A stretch of 64,000 nt of DNA, from positions 21,810,991 to 21,874,990 of the forward strand of contig CM043942.1 of NCBI GenBank assembly GCA_014529385.2. Reading direction: 5' to 3'. Under the pieces are notes generated by a model. That model was not told the DNA's origin and did no database searches. It saw only the letters and a program-made list of their open reading frames with translations. Source of the stretch: Adiantum capillus-veneris (taxonomy: Eukaryota > Streptophyta > Polypodiopsida > Polypodiales > Pteridaceae). Each line of letters opens with the position of its first letter. The stretch's first letter is position 1. This document shows, piece by piece, positions 10,482 to 23,500 of the stretch. The position numbers and the translations under genes are program-made.

Positions 10482-10889
10482 AGATTGATAGGCAATATTC
10501 TATTAATTTCAAGCTTAAATACTTCATAGTTATGTTTGACAAGAGTGACAAGATGTGTATTGCCCACCTTTGTTTTATTTGTGCCCCCTTCTTCAAGACG
10601 GCATATAGCTAGCTTTTATATGAAAACTCGACAATGTTTGTAGCAATGCCATCCTTCCCGATGTCCCAATGCTACCAAACATAGCTACTAGCTCTCCGCC
10701 TGACATCTTCCTTTTCTTGCCCATCTATGAACACTCGAGATGATATTTTTTCTAAGAACCTGGAAATGTACACATGGGTGGTAAATGAGAGGTAAATTGA
10801 CCATATTTGAATGCTTTGGCTGAGTTTTGCCACCATTTTAGTAGCTCCAAACAAATTCAATCGAATCAAGCGCCTCCAAGCAACCTTGA
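10481..10889. other. No recognised gene
   Basis: AT-rich DNA between a microsatellite and the L1-like remnant. I see no motif that I can name. Confidence 0.4.
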
Positions 10890-11465
10890 CTGGGTCATGG
10901 AAGAGAACGCGACCTCAAAGCTCGCCTTTGCAAGCTCGAGGCACGATTTGACTCCATGGTCAATCTCACCACCAACAAAGTGAAAGAAGTCGAAGCGAAG
11001 ACCATCGAAACCCACTCGGCAACAATTGCAAAGGTGAAGACATGTGTGGTAGTAGAGCTTTGAGAACAACGACTCCAAGAAGAAAATGCCCTCAAGGTGC
11101 ACATTGGTGGACTACGTCAAGCATGGGATACGACCGAGAAAGACTTCTCGGAGCGCATCAATTTTCTCAACGGAACTCTCCAACCGATCCAACTTGAGTA
11201 CAACGTAATAGAGTGTATCACTTTGGGAGGCCCTAACAAGTGCATACCAAGTGGACATGCCATCCTTGAATTCGAAATTCGAGAGGGTCAGCTCAAGCTT
11301 CTTCAACAATCACGTCTTCTCGAAGATACCAAGCTTTGGATTGCAGAAGAACTCACTCCGTTACAAAAACACAAAAGTGAAGAGCTCAAGAAGGTACGTG
11401 AAGCACGCAAAGAAGGAAAATGGGCAATCTATCAAGGCGGTAAATCCATCATCCAGGAGTTTTGA
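10890..11465 (+). pseudogene. L1-type LINE ORF1-like remnant
   Basis: One frame runs from 10890 to TGA at 11463, broken only by TGA at 11061, which fits a former CGA. The first part has heptad-like Leu/Val spacing (RDLKARLCKLEARFDSMV...), as in a coiled coil. The second part reads GHAILEFEIREGQLKLLQQS, then TKLWIAEELTPLQKHKSEEL, then KKVREARKEGKWAIYQGGKS. That order (an extension like 'ILEF', then 'DLTP', then 'EARKxGK') matches the RNA-binding and C-terminal domains of L1 ORF1 proteins. No LINE reverse transcriptase is nearby, so it is a fragment. The assignment is by motif pattern and could be wrong. Confidence 0.4.

Positions 11466-12331
<866 letters not shown>

Positions 12332-12397
<66 letters not shown>
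12332..12397 (+). repeat. Microsatellite (CT)n
   Basis: About 33 CT units. Confidence 0.98.
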
Positions 12398-12399
<2 letters not shown>

Positions 12400-12604
12400 C
12401 ATATGTACAATTGTCCACACAAAAGGGAAAGATAAGAAAAAAACACAAGTTTTTGGAAACACGGGTAACATTGAATCTTTTGGTTTCAAAAATTTACAAT
12501 GTTTGTTTAAAACTTTATAAAAAAAATTTAAAATCCCAATATTTAGATAAAAGCACAGAGTCAGACTCGAGAAAGTTAAGAGTTTTTCACCTTAATGCCC
12601 ACAC
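12398..12604. repeat. Dispersed repeat following a CT tract, copy 2 (left part)
   Basis: Shares gcatatgtac and aaaagggaaag with copy 1, then is AT-rich. The Copia B element is inserted in it at 12605; the unit appears to continue at 32578. Confidence 0.5.
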
Positions 12605-12831
12605 TCTTGGAATTAGGGTTGCAAGGAAACACACACATCTTGGAGAAGACAAAGGAAGCTCAAGGCACACAATAGAGAGTGTATTACTAAGTGTGCAATG
12701 GAAAGATGGATAGCCCTAGAGTGATGGGCGTATATACAATGCACAGGGGGGAAAACCTCTTAAAGAGGGAAAAAATTCCACGGCGGTCCTAGTGTGTTCA
12801 CACACATCACTACCACATGTATATGGTAACA
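12605..12831 (-). repeat. Copia B 3' LTR
   Basis: It pairs with 32351-32577. On the minus strand it starts TGTTACCATATACATG. The outer end carries one change in the terminal dinucleotide (TC instead of TG in plus orientation). Confidence 0.85.
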
Positions 12832-13703
12832 AATACCCCCTGGAGAGATGCGGTGAACGAGAGCTAGTGAGGCAGTCTGGGCCAGGCAACAAGAGAGGCG
12901 ACCTCTAAACACCCCTCAAGGCTCCCGTGCTGCTCAATTAGGGCTGGGGCAACCACAAGCACAACACAACAACACACCCACAACCAAATCCAAACAAGAT
13001 AGGGGCACCACCTAGTTATGGTATGCGAACTAAGACGCAAGAGAGATTTTGTCACAACCGAGAAGATGCGCCACAAAACACACATAAGCAACCTCACACC
13101 AAGACGCACACAAAATGGACCAGAGAGAGAAAGAGAAAAGGGAAAACAGAGAGGAATGGATCTTGTGTAATACCTTATTTGTGACTTGCAAATGGAGATG
13201 GCTCCTTATGATGCTATCGTAGAGCTTGTACAAAACTAACTCAATGCTTAGTGAAATGCTAAACACTGCCAACACACACACATTGTCTTAGGGTGTGGGA
13301 GACCTCTCACCACAATACCCTCTTACAATCGACACAAAATTGGCAATGAAAACACACTAAAACGCTTTCTAAAACAAGATCAAACGATAGAAACTTAAAA
13401 TACACAAGCCACCTTGAATTCACCAAACCGTATTGCACAAATGGAAGGACGAAGATTTGAATGTCGAATCACGCCTTTGATGCACCAAACCTCAATTTAT
13501 TGATGATGGAGGGGCATATACAATAGTGGTTTTGAGATTTTTTGAACTCGCGCTCTCTCACTTGCAATGTGTAGCTTGAAAGCTTCTCTCACACCAAAAG
13601 TGAAGCTCACAAAGTGGTTGCTACGCCTAAGTCTCTCCTCACGCATAGAGTGTTGGGGTGCTATGTGAGATATTGAAGATTGTTTTACAAGAAGGAGAGG
13701 GGC

Positions 13704-13713
13704 CTATTTATAG
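13704..13713 (-). promoter_or_regulatory. LTR TATA box, Tat-1 3' LTR
   Basis: CTATAAATAG on the minus strand, followed by GCCCCTCTCC. The sister LTR has the same site at 25974-25983. Confidence 0.6.
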
Positions 13714-13890
13714 GTTGGAAACCCCTCATTAAGATTATTAGAAATCCTAATTTACAAGCAAACAAATCTGGATAATGATTTTTTAATGAATATCAAAACA
13801 TTGCGGGCCTTCTTTGTCTGCTTGAGTCATGGATGTGGGCTCAAAAGAGAGCATTATTGATGGTACATAAGGTGAAAGTAGAGTTTTAAG

Positions 13891-13894
<4 letters not shown>

Positions 13895-13931
<37 letters not shown>
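13895..13931 (+). repeat. Microsatellite (GA)n in the Tat-1 LTR
   Basis: About 18 GA units; the sister LTR has only about 9 at 26164. Confidence 0.95.
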
Positions 13932-13933
<2 letters not shown>

Positions 13934-15483
13934 ACTATGCACATGTCTTGAGGTGAGGTGTCTTTTATGGTTAGGTCAATGGCTATTTTGTGTTAGTATG
14001 TTAGTGGTTGGTGTTAGTAATCACTAGAAAGTTAATGTTATATTTACAATGGGTAGAATGAGGTGGATGGTTGAAGTAAGATGGTTTAATGAAGTGAGGA
14101 AATCCTTGTGATGGTGAAGCTTGAAGAAGGACTTACTTGTGTAGGTTCTCAAAATGATTATCAATCCTCTTCGTCTTCTTCTCTCCTTTATGCCACCATT
14201 GTCAAGGTTGATTATCGCGCTGAAAATGTCAATTCGGTTGATGAAATTTCTCAATTTGCAGAGGTTAAACATGTTTTACACGCTGAATTTATGTATATAG
14301 AGAGGGGTAAGATGGAATTGTATTTTGGAAGTAATAGAGAGAGGCATAGAGATGGTGTATGTACATGTAGAGCTCATATGAGAGTTGTGGAAGTAAGAGG
14401 GGAGGTTAATGGTGAAGAAGGTGAGAGAAACCATGGAAGGTGCAGGTTTGAGTGAGGGATTGAGAGGAATGAATGTGTGTGTGTGTGTGGAAGTGGGAAA
14501 GGAGGTGAGCGAAGACTATGGGTTACTTTGTGAGAAAAGTCGGCAGACTGGGGTCCACTCAGCATATGGGCTACATTTTGTCTGTTGATTACATCTTCAA
14601 ATTCCGAGCGGAGATAGGCGCCAGAAATATCCCAAAACAACCCGTTTTTTATGTTGCAAAAGTCTTTTAGTGGCCCCCTCCTTTGTTGAATTTGCACAAT
14701 TCATCCAAGAGTGAGCCCCTCTTTTGTCATATCACGATAGAAAGCATCCAAGTTACCTTTACACATGCATGGAGGAGGATTATTGATGAAATAAGAAATA
14801 TATACATGGTGGGACTAGTGTATGGACCATTCATGGATTTTAGCTCAATGAGCACATGGTGTTAGAATTATGAGTATATAATAAGAAAAAATATGGAAGA
14901 ATTATTGATATGAAAAAAGATATTGGAATCATATGATATGGTCCCTCTTTTGTAGTATTTTGGGTGAAAGAAGAAAAGGTATGTAAATAAAAATAATAAA
15001 ATAAACGTGACTAAGAAAGTAGAAATCAATTTTTTGTTTTTCCAAGGGTGAGGGTGAAAATGTGGGGGTGATTTGTATAAAAGAAAATTATGAGGTTAGA
15101 GTATGTACACATTGACAAAAAATATACGTACGGTGCAAGAGGATGAAAGAAGGAGTACATATGCTTAATAAAACACACACATACATAAAAATATTTAAAT
15201 AAAATATCAAAATAATTCTAAAAATCACTATTTTTAGGCCATATACAAGGAAATATTTACACAAAAAAGGCCATAATATACATTTTTTTATTTTTTTTTA
15301 TTTTTTTGGCTTAACTAGCCCAATGACTAGCTAATTGAGGGTTTTAAGGAGACATAGGAAAGTCCCCTAACTCACACACACCTATGTACAGTGAAAAGGT
15401 GAAGATAACCACAGTTTTTGAGTGATTTGATAGGGTGAGGTAACTCACTATGACAATTTCAAATAGCCAAAAAACGGCTATCA

Positions 15484-15499
15484 TTAGCCCTCCCCCAGG
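15484..15499 (-). other. Tat-1 polypurine tract
   Basis: CCTGGGGGAGGGCTAA on the minus strand directly precedes the 3' LTR start TGATAGCC. The Tat-2 copy has the same tract at 51510-51524. Confidence 0.8.
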
Positions 15500-16503
15500 A
15501 TGATGGTATATTCATGTACCATCATAGAGCATCTTTTCCAAAGAGTGTGCTTCAGAGTCCTTGACGAGATCTTCATTGTTTGGCCCCTTAGCATTTTGGC
15601 TGGAGTTACACTCATGCTTCGTGGAACAATTCTTACATGAGATAGCCGCCTTTGACAGTGGGTAGTAGGGTGTGCTATGATGATGTAGAATGTGAAGCTC
15701 TTCACTAACTTCTGTGAGTAAACCCTTCTTGAACCCTAGACCATTATCAGACACAATCTCCAGAGGTGTGTCAAATCTACAAAAAATATTAGTGTGGACA
15801 AACTTGCTCACTGTTTTCCCATTTACCCTTGCCACACTTTGAGCCTCTATCCTAGTCATGTAATCTACAGCCACTAGGATGTAGAGTTTACCATTTTTTG
15901 TTCTAGGAAGAGGACCCATATCATCAATGCCCCACTTTTCAAAGGGTCCATTTGCAAGCACTATTTGCCTCGGACCATGCACCAACCTTCTATTTCTATT
16001 TACCTAACAATTGTGACAACTTTTACACCAATGTTGGACATCTACATGCAAGCTTGGCCAAACATACCCCGCAAGTAAAATCTTCCTCACAGTTAACTCT
16101 TGGGCAAAATGACCACCACATATCTCTTCATTAAAACCTTTTAGAATGGCTGAAATTTCCTTGATAGTTGGTACTCTTCAGCACACTTGATCCCTCCCTC
16201 TTTGGTAGAGGGATCCTTCTAGGAAGAGATAAAAACTTGCCTTCTTCATGAGTCTCCTCTTCTGAGCTTTTGTGAAGTCTTGTGGAAACTCGCCCTCCAA
16301 AATGTAACCAATAATGGGAGCCAATGACTCCAATCCCTAGTATCTTGGTTGCTTGACAGCTTCTGCCACCATGACGACCTGCACTTCTTTCTCAACACAT
16401 GTAACTGCTTGTTGTGCAAGTAGATCGGCATCTTCATTTTGTTTCCTAGGAATATGATATAGTTATACTTCTTCAAATTGATTAAACAACCTACGGATGA
16501 CAT
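15500..16503 (-). pseudogene. Tat-1 integrase remnant, in-frame deleted
   Basis: The frame at 15512-15985 shows the integrase core: WGIDDMGPL with the first Asp, YILVAVDYMTR, and EIVSDNGLGF with the second Asp. It then jumps from STPYYP straight to AISCKNCSTKHECNS. In Tat-2 about 600 bp lie between these points, including the catalytic Glu and the integrase C-terminal domain. TCAAA occurs at both deletion edges in Tat-2. The frame stays open across the junction. From 16000 to 16500 the zinc domain and spacer are present but contain stops and shifts. It cannot encode a working integrase. Confidence 0.8.
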
Positions 16504-17317
16504 GAACCTTTGTCCTTAGGCTTTCATTCTTGCATGCCCAAATGCCTAAAATCTGCTTCACAATGAGAAGTGTATCCCCCTTTACCATGAGACGTTGTAT
16601 ACCTTGGCCAATGCATACCTTTAAACCATGAGGTAGTGTCTCATATTCTGCTTCATTGTTGCTAGTTGAACCTCGTAGATTGACCTTTTCTTTCATGACC
16701 ACCTGGAGGGGAAAGTGGTCTCTTTTTGTTGCCTCATTCAGTGGACGGTAATCCACACACACTCTCCACTTGCAGTTTTTCTTGGGAGTGACAACAATGG
16801 GAGAGACCCACTCTGAATTCTCCACTGGATAAATGAAACCTGCTACTAGAAGCTTTCTTACCTCCTTGAGTAAAGCCTGCTCCTTGATGACTCCTAACCT
16901 TCCTAGCTTTTGAGTCTTAGGTGTGGCCTCTGGCTTCAACTCAATCTTGTGTTGAATAGCATCTACTCCACACACATCAGTGTAGTCTTTAGCAAAAATC
17001 CTAGGAAATTTCATTAACACACATTTGAACTCCTCTCTTTCGTCCTTTGTAAGTGTTGTAGACAACATACCTTCTAACATTCCTTCATCTTCCACATTTT
17101 GGTTCTCTTGAGTACCTACCTCTTCCAAACCTTGACAAGAGGTCTCTTGGCTGGTTGGATTAAACCTTACCCCCATGACTTCAATGGAAGACTCCTCCTT
17201 AATAATGCTACCGCTACTTTCTTCTTCTGAAGTGTTATCGGTCCATTCTTCTTCAATCTCACTTTGAGATGATTCTTCATGGAGTTCCTCTTGGCGTTTC
17301 TCCTTCATGTCAAACAC
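16463..17317 (-). pseudogene. Tat-1 RT start fused in frame to the second RNase H
   Basis: The 284-codon frame begins with an acidic spacer, then the start of the reverse transcriptase (EWVSPIVVTPKKN, WRVCVDYRPLNEATKRDHFPL). It then continues directly into the second RNase H (VVMKEKVNLRGSTSNNEAEY, MVKGDTLLIVKQI). Compared with Tat-2, about 1.2 kb is missing, including the FIDD polymerase site, the first RNase H and the first Asp of the second RNase H. The join keeps the frame. The product would have neither polymerase nor complete RNase H activity. Confidence 0.8.
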
Positions 17318-17362
17318 AACCTTCTTATGATTGTCATTCCTGAAAATTAATCTTCCACTCTC

Positions 17363-19312
17363 TCAATCCTGCAAAGCTCGCATTTTCATTATCCATGGTC
17401 TTCCTAGGATAAATGGGTAACCATTTCCTTTGGTAGACATAACATAGAAATCCACTGCCTTCTTAATGCCAAAGGCCTCCACAAAAACATTTTTGCAAAT
17501 GCCTACGCAACTACCCTTGCTATTGTTTTCCATTTTCACTTTAATTTCAGGTGTTTCATGGATGTGCATGCCTAGTCTTTGCGTGAGTCCCTCTGTCATG
17601 ATGCAAATTTGTGCACCCCCATCCACTAAACCTTTCCTGACCAACCTTCCTTTGATGTAACAATCTAGCATAGGTGTAATATCCTTTTTCATTTCAGCAT
17701 GTGCAATTTTTACAACAGGCACACTCTCTTTTATCTTTCTCCTAGTGCTAACCACTTTCGTTAAATCTCTCCTAACTTGTGAGCATAATGCAAGAAACTG
17801 AGGCCATGAGATATCAGGACCCTTACCTCTCATGTCTTCCAACAAGTTGTATGGATCCATACCATGTACAAGAGGGAAGTCTTGGATATTGATACGACGT
17901 CGATTCCTCTTAGCTTCCTTGGTCTCCTTTGCCTTCTTGCCTCGTCCATGGTCACTCTCTGATGTGACTCCTTCTTTCTCTATACCTTTTCCTTGGCCAC
18001 GCTTAATTCCATTTGCTTCCATGCCAACCTCATGTGAATTTGTCACCTCTACCACATGCACATTTAGATCTGGCAAAGGTGGAACTCCTTCTACCCCTTG
18101 TGGAGGTGGTCTTGGTCCATTTGGCCTTTGTAGAAGCCTTGGTTGTTGACCAGTTCCTTCACTTGCATTCATCAATGGGTAATTCAAGTTAGGTCTCCCT
18201 GGCTTCCACGGGGCCAAGGACAATTATACATCCCATGTCCAGACTCTCCGCAATTCTAACATTGCAAGACTCTCCTAGGTCGTGGCTCTCTCTCTCTTAT
18301 GGTTTCTTTGCTTGTCCCTTTGGACCTACATCTTGTGCAAGGTGAATTGACAGGCTGCTTAAAGATTCATTTAACTTCTCAATCATTTCAGTCGTTACCT
18401 CAGGAAGCTCCCTAGATGTTGATGCTTGTGACTTACCTTTGGGTCTAGGCCTTCTATTGGAACCTCTCCCCTTAAGCACTTGAGTTTCCTATACTTCTCA
18501 GTAGCCCTAGTTTTTGCTGCATCAAAGGTAGCAAGGGTACCCGCCTCAACTCTTACCTTAAGGTCAGGAAAGAGTATGACTATGAACCTCTCCTTCTTTA
18601 GAAATTTTGCACCATCACCAGGACTAGAAACATTTCGTATCCATAGAGCCCAAAGACGTAGAAACCCTTGCTTGTATAAGTAGTACTTTTTGCTTATGAG
18701 AAACAATATCTTGCCATAATTTTTTAGTGTTTTGGGGATCAAAGAAGTATTTCTTGAAACGATTCAAAAATTCCGTGTAATTCCCCTTAACTTTCTCAGG
18801 CAAAGAGTCAAACCAAGTGCTAGCATCTTTCCTAAGGACCACTTTAAACATTTCTAACGTTCTTGATGAGTTACTATCCTCTTGATACGGCAAGACATCT
18901 TGAAATTTGCTAAAAATAATTCTGCAGCCTCTCTAGGCTCTCCAAAGAAAAGAGGACATCCAGACATTTGGCATTGGCTTTCCATTGAATTGATTTCAAA
19001 GTGAGCACGTTTTTTTTTCTTTAAAAATGTACACAATAATGTTTTCTAAATGGCAAGCTGTTCTACAACAAAATAAAAATATGCATATCAAATGATCTAT
19101 AATAATCAACAAGAGGCAGGATGACAGGGTTTGGTGATGCAAGAATTTCTCCTACTCTTTGGGCACCAAACATGCACATCATCCGTTGTTGAAAATGGAT
19201 CTTTCTACTAATTGCAACATTTATTCTAATGTGTGGAGTCAAATGGAAGGAGAAAACCTCTATTTTTGGGCCATTATCCATTGTCTATGCATGGCCTAAT
19301 GCTTAAAACAAA
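17363..19312 (-). pseudogene. Tat-1 gag and protease
   Basis: Reading from the 5' side, a Gag capsid-like segment (WFDSLPEKVKGNYTEFLNRFKKYF) lies near 18700-18830. A zinc knuckle near 18250 is broken by TAG at its second position (C-stop-NCGESGHGMYNC). After a frameshift comes a 286-codon frame (17363-18223) with a basic, Pro-rich linker and a retropepsin-like site (RKGLVDGGAQICIMTEGL), ending in FILGRPWIM. Positions 19040-19312 are leader or early gag with no clear frame. The element is interrupted at 19313 by Copia A. The Gypsy gag-protease identity is secure. Confidence 0.75.
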
Positions 19313-19317
19313 ACAAA
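19313..19317. repeat. Copia A target-site duplication, left
   Basis: ACAAA, repeated exactly at 24859-24863. Confidence 0.9.
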
Positions 19318-19509
19318 TGTTGGGGTATAAAGCCCAATGTGGTCGCCTAGGTAAGTGGGCGGGCCGCCAGGTATGTACACATATTCTTTTGTAAAAACCT
19401 AATAAGAACTCACTATGCTATACACATTACAGTAGAGCGAGTTCACCATATCCTCGTGCTCTTCTTCTCGCACTCTCTCTCGCGTCGCACTTCCGCTCGT
19501 ACTCCTTCA
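19318..19509 (+). repeat. Copia A 5' LTR
   Basis: 192 bp, TGTTGGGGTATAAAGC to CTCCTTCA. A TATAAAG near its start may be a promoter element. Confidence 0.95.
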
Positions 19510-19511
19510 AC

Positions 19512-19523
19512 TGGTATCAGAGC
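19512..19523 (+). other. Copia A primer-binding site
   Basis: TGGTATCAGAGC, two bases after the LTR; exact match to the initiator Met-tRNA 3' complement. Confidence 0.95.
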
Positions 19524-20596
19524 TCAGATCGAGGCTCGAGGCAGCACTGCAAGAGGCTAGAGTCACCAACTCAGATTGGAGGGAAATTTGCTACGCGAAG
19601 ACACGGCCCCAAATCCTGTGGGAGAACCCGCAGGCCTCTGTGTTGTCAGAATTTCATTCTGAGGTCATCTCGGCCACTGTTCGGCTTCGACAAAGGTCTA
19701 CGCAGGCCATTTTCGACTACGTGGTCTCGGCGGGTGCAGATCTGACTCTGCAAATTTGGGGTTTTCGGCCTACGACTGTAGGTGCTGAGGACATCAACAC
19801 TCCCAGAGTGTTGATTTGTGGCTGTCTACACATCGAAGGACGGCTCACAGTTCTTGGAGGCGTGTCACATACGACACGAGCGCATCTACACACAGACTAT
19901 AGGCGACATCAACTAGTTCATCAGGTAGCTTGTGTTTGCTGCTTGATATTCCTGATTTCATCCTGACATTGCAGATACTTCCACATGGGATGTATTTTCA
20001 GAGATGATGTATGTTTGTTGAGGGTTTGTTGGCTGTGAGTCACGCAGCAAACAACCGCTGCAGCGGTTACAACATATAGTGGGAAATTTGTGGATGTATG
20101 ACTTTGTGGGAAGTCTATGTACTGTCAGATTTACTGCAGCCTTTGTTGAGGGTCGAGTGAGGTTTTATTGAGCTGGGGGATTCTCGAATGTTGAGATCCT
20201 TTCGGTGATACAGGTCTTGGAGCGATCCCTCGAGCACCCTTAGATAGGCAGCTAGGATGTATTGACTGTGAGTTAGACAGTTGGGATTGCATCTTTGCTT
20301 TACTGCCGTTGAGGGATTGTTGCAGTCTATGCTTACAGGAGAGTCAGAGACAGTACAGGTGCAGGACAGGTTTACCCAGAGCTTACAGTGTCAGAGAGAC
20401 AATGTTTTTTGAGCTGTTTTTTGGTCTGTTTTTTAGTACACCATAGCCATTTTACAAAGGAGACTCTGCCAAAATTTATGCAGAATCTGAAGCTTTCTTG
20501 GTTCATTTGACAGGTTGACATTGGTTCAAAGGTCAGTTTACAGGGGAAACTCTGCCGAATTTTTCCCAGGAAAGTAAACCACTGTGAAGCGTAGCT
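19524..20596 (+). other. Copia A leader (1.07 kb)
   Basis: An unusually long untranslated leader for a Copia element, conserved in the second copy (46800-47817). It holds a perfect 16-bp palindrome AACCGCTGCAGCGGTT (20053-20068), one base off in the other copy. Short frames such as 19640-19966 are not recognised. Confidence 0.75.
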
Positions 20597-23500
20597 ATGG
20601 CTGGATCACAGGACGCTGCTCTTTACAATATCAAGAAGCTGGATGGAACCAATTTCCCATTGTGGAAGCAGCAGATTTGGCACGTGTTGGTACAAAAGAA
20701 GCAGATAAAACCTATAAAGCTCAAGGGGATAAAACCAGAAGATATGGATGAAGATGAATGGAGCGAAATGGATGAGTTGGCACTTTCTATGATTATGCTG
20801 ACTTTGGCAGAAAGCGTTTACTTCAATGTAACAGACGAGATGTCGGCTTATGAAGCATGGACAAAGCTGAGTGATCTTTATGAGAAGCAGAGTGCAGCTT
20901 CACAGGTATACTGGCTTAAGAAGCTTGTTGACTTGAAGATGAAAGAAGGGACACCTATGTCCAATCATCTGAATGAATTCAACACCATCTACAGTCAGTT
21001 GTCAGCTCAAGGTGTCAAGTTTGATGAACCTGTTAGAGCTATGTTCCTGTTGATCACATTGCCGGAATGTTGGGACACTTTTCGCACAGCTTTGAGTAAT
21101 TCTGCACCTCCAGATGTTTTGAACATAGCAGGTGTAGAAGGAAGTCTGCTTACTGAAGAAACCAATAGAAAGAAAATGGACAAAGGCAAAGGAACAGCCT
21201 TAGTTTTCATGGGAAGGAATAAAGAAAAGTACAAAGGTGGAAAGAGGAATCAGTCTCGTAGCAAGTCCCGCAGTGCTAAAGGCAAGAGTGACATAGAATG
21301 CTACCATTGTGGCAAGAAGGGTCACATGAAAAGAGACTACAGAGAATGGAAAGCAGAAAAAGGCAAAGAGAAAGCTGAAGACCATGGTGAGAAGAACAAG
21401 TCCTCAGTGAAGATTCAAGAAATAAATGTGACAAACACTGTTGCAGAGGATGACAGTCTAGTGTCAGGAGACATCTACTTCTTGAAGAATACAATGGACT
21501 CAGCTCTTCTTACAGCATCTGATGCAAATGCACTGAGTGACTGGATTATAGACTCAGGGGCATCACTTCATGTGTCTCTAAACAAGGAGTGGTTTATCTC
21601 TTATGTGACCACTAAAGATCATGTTCGGCTAGGCAATGGGCAGACATGTGAGATCTTAGGTGTTGGAGATGTTCAATTGAAGTTTCAGAATGGCTCTTCT
21701 TTCACGCTGAAGAATGTGAGACATGTTCCCACAATTACAAAGAGCTTGATTAGCACAGGTTTACTTGATGATGCTGGCTACGTCACCACTTTTGGAGAGA
21801 ACATGTGGAAGATATCCAAGGGTTCTATGACAGTAGCACATGGAGTAAAGTCTGGAGGACTTTACATGATTTATGTATCAAATGTCTCTAAAAATGTAAT
21901 CAATGTAACCGAGCAGCCGAACGTTTCTTTGTGGCATAGCCGGTTAGGACATATGTCCAAGAAGGGAATGGAAATCTTGTCTCGTTCTGGTTATTTGCCT
22001 GGCTTTTCATTTAATGATTTTGAATTCTGTGAACATTTTCTGTATGGTAAGCAAACACAGCAGCCACATAAGCATAGAAGCAGTAGAAGAGATACACAGT
22101 TGGCACTTGTTCATAGTGATTTGTGTGGACCTATGCCTAACCTATCTCTAGGGGGAGCTTCTTACTTTATGACATTTATAGATGATTACTCGAGGAAAGT
22201 ATGGGTTTACTTTCTCAAGCACAAGGATGAAGCGTTTAGTGTTTTCAAAACGTTTGTGACACTTGTGGAGAATCACAGTGGCAAGAAGCCTAAATGCTTA
22301 CGCACTGACAATGGTGGAGAGTATGTTTCAAAGGCCTTTCAGGACTTTTGTGAGTCAAAAGGTATAAAACGTGAACTTACTTCTCCTTAGAATCCTCCTC
22401 AAAATGGTGTTGCTGAGAGGATGAATAGGACCATACAAGAGAAGGTCAGAAGTATGTTGTCTAATGCATAGCTGCCAAATGGGTTTTGGGCTGAAGCTGT
22501 ATCAACAGCTGTTCATCTTGTAAATAGATCTCCTAGCAAGGTTTTGCAGAAGGATTCAGTGCTAGAGATGGTATGGTCAGGCAAAATGCCCTCATACAAG
22601 CATCTCAGAGTCTTTGGTTGTAAGGCATATACTCACGTTCCAAAGGAATTTAGGAACAAACTTGAGCCAAAGAGTAGAAAGTGCATCTTTCTAGGCTATG
22701 GTAATTCTAGTGAGATGGGGTACAGACTTTGGGATCCCGAATCCAGAAAGGTTGTCCGCAGCAATGATGTTCACTTTAATGAAGCCAAATATCATTCTAA
22801 ACCAGAGAGGGTTGAGGAGATTAGAAGAGTTGTCTTCCAAGAAGATGAACCTGCACGTGCAAGACAAAATGTCAGGGCTCAAGAGGAGCAAGGACAGGAT
22901 AGAGTGGAACCACAGGTTGAGGCTGAGCCTGAGCCACCTATTGTGCGTAGATCTGGACGTGTCACGCGACCTCCTGATAGGTTTGTTCCATCTATGAACT
23001 ATGTCATGTTGACTGATTGCAATGAGCCTTCATGTTACAAGGAAGCAGTGCAAATGAAGGACTCCGGGAATTGGCAATTGGCCATGCAGTCAGAGATGAC
23101 AGCTCTGCATAAAAACAGGACATGGAAGCTAGTTAAATTACCATAGGGAAAAACCGCTCTACCTTGTAAATGGGTTTACAGGTATAAGATCACCGCTCAT
23201 GATAGTCAGCCAAAGTACAAAGCAAGGCTTGTTGCCAAGGGCTTTAAGCAAGAACAAGGCATTGACTTTGATGAAGTCTTCTCTCTGGTGGTCAAGATGA
23301 CTACATTGAGATGCTTTCTTGCATTGGTTGCCATATTAGATTTTGTGTTGCACCAAATGGATGTCAAGACAGTGTTCTTGCATGGTGATTTAGATGTGGA
23401 AATTTACATGCAGTAGCCAGAAGGGTTTGTTGAGAAAGGCAAGGAAGATTGGGTATGCCAGTTGTTAAAGAGTCTTTATGGCTTAAAACAATCACCGAGA

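Larger units (their letters stand above)
12868..15483 (-). repeat. Tat-1 3' LTR (2.6 kb)
   Basis: It aligns along its length with 25140-27712 and with the Tat-2 LTR at 51525-54267. It contains a GA microsatellite (13895-13931) that is shorter in the other copy. Frames such as 14108-14455 are repeated in the other LTR but are not recognised as genes. Confidence 0.85.

Noticed and set aside
14108-14455. 115-codon frame in the Tat LTR, repeated at 26345
   Set aside because: It is present in both LTRs because the LTRs are duplicates; in the second copy it is frameshifted, and no domain is recognisable.
19640-19966. Small gene in the Copia A leader
   Set aside because: The frame is not preserved in the second copy (46800-47817) and shows no domain.
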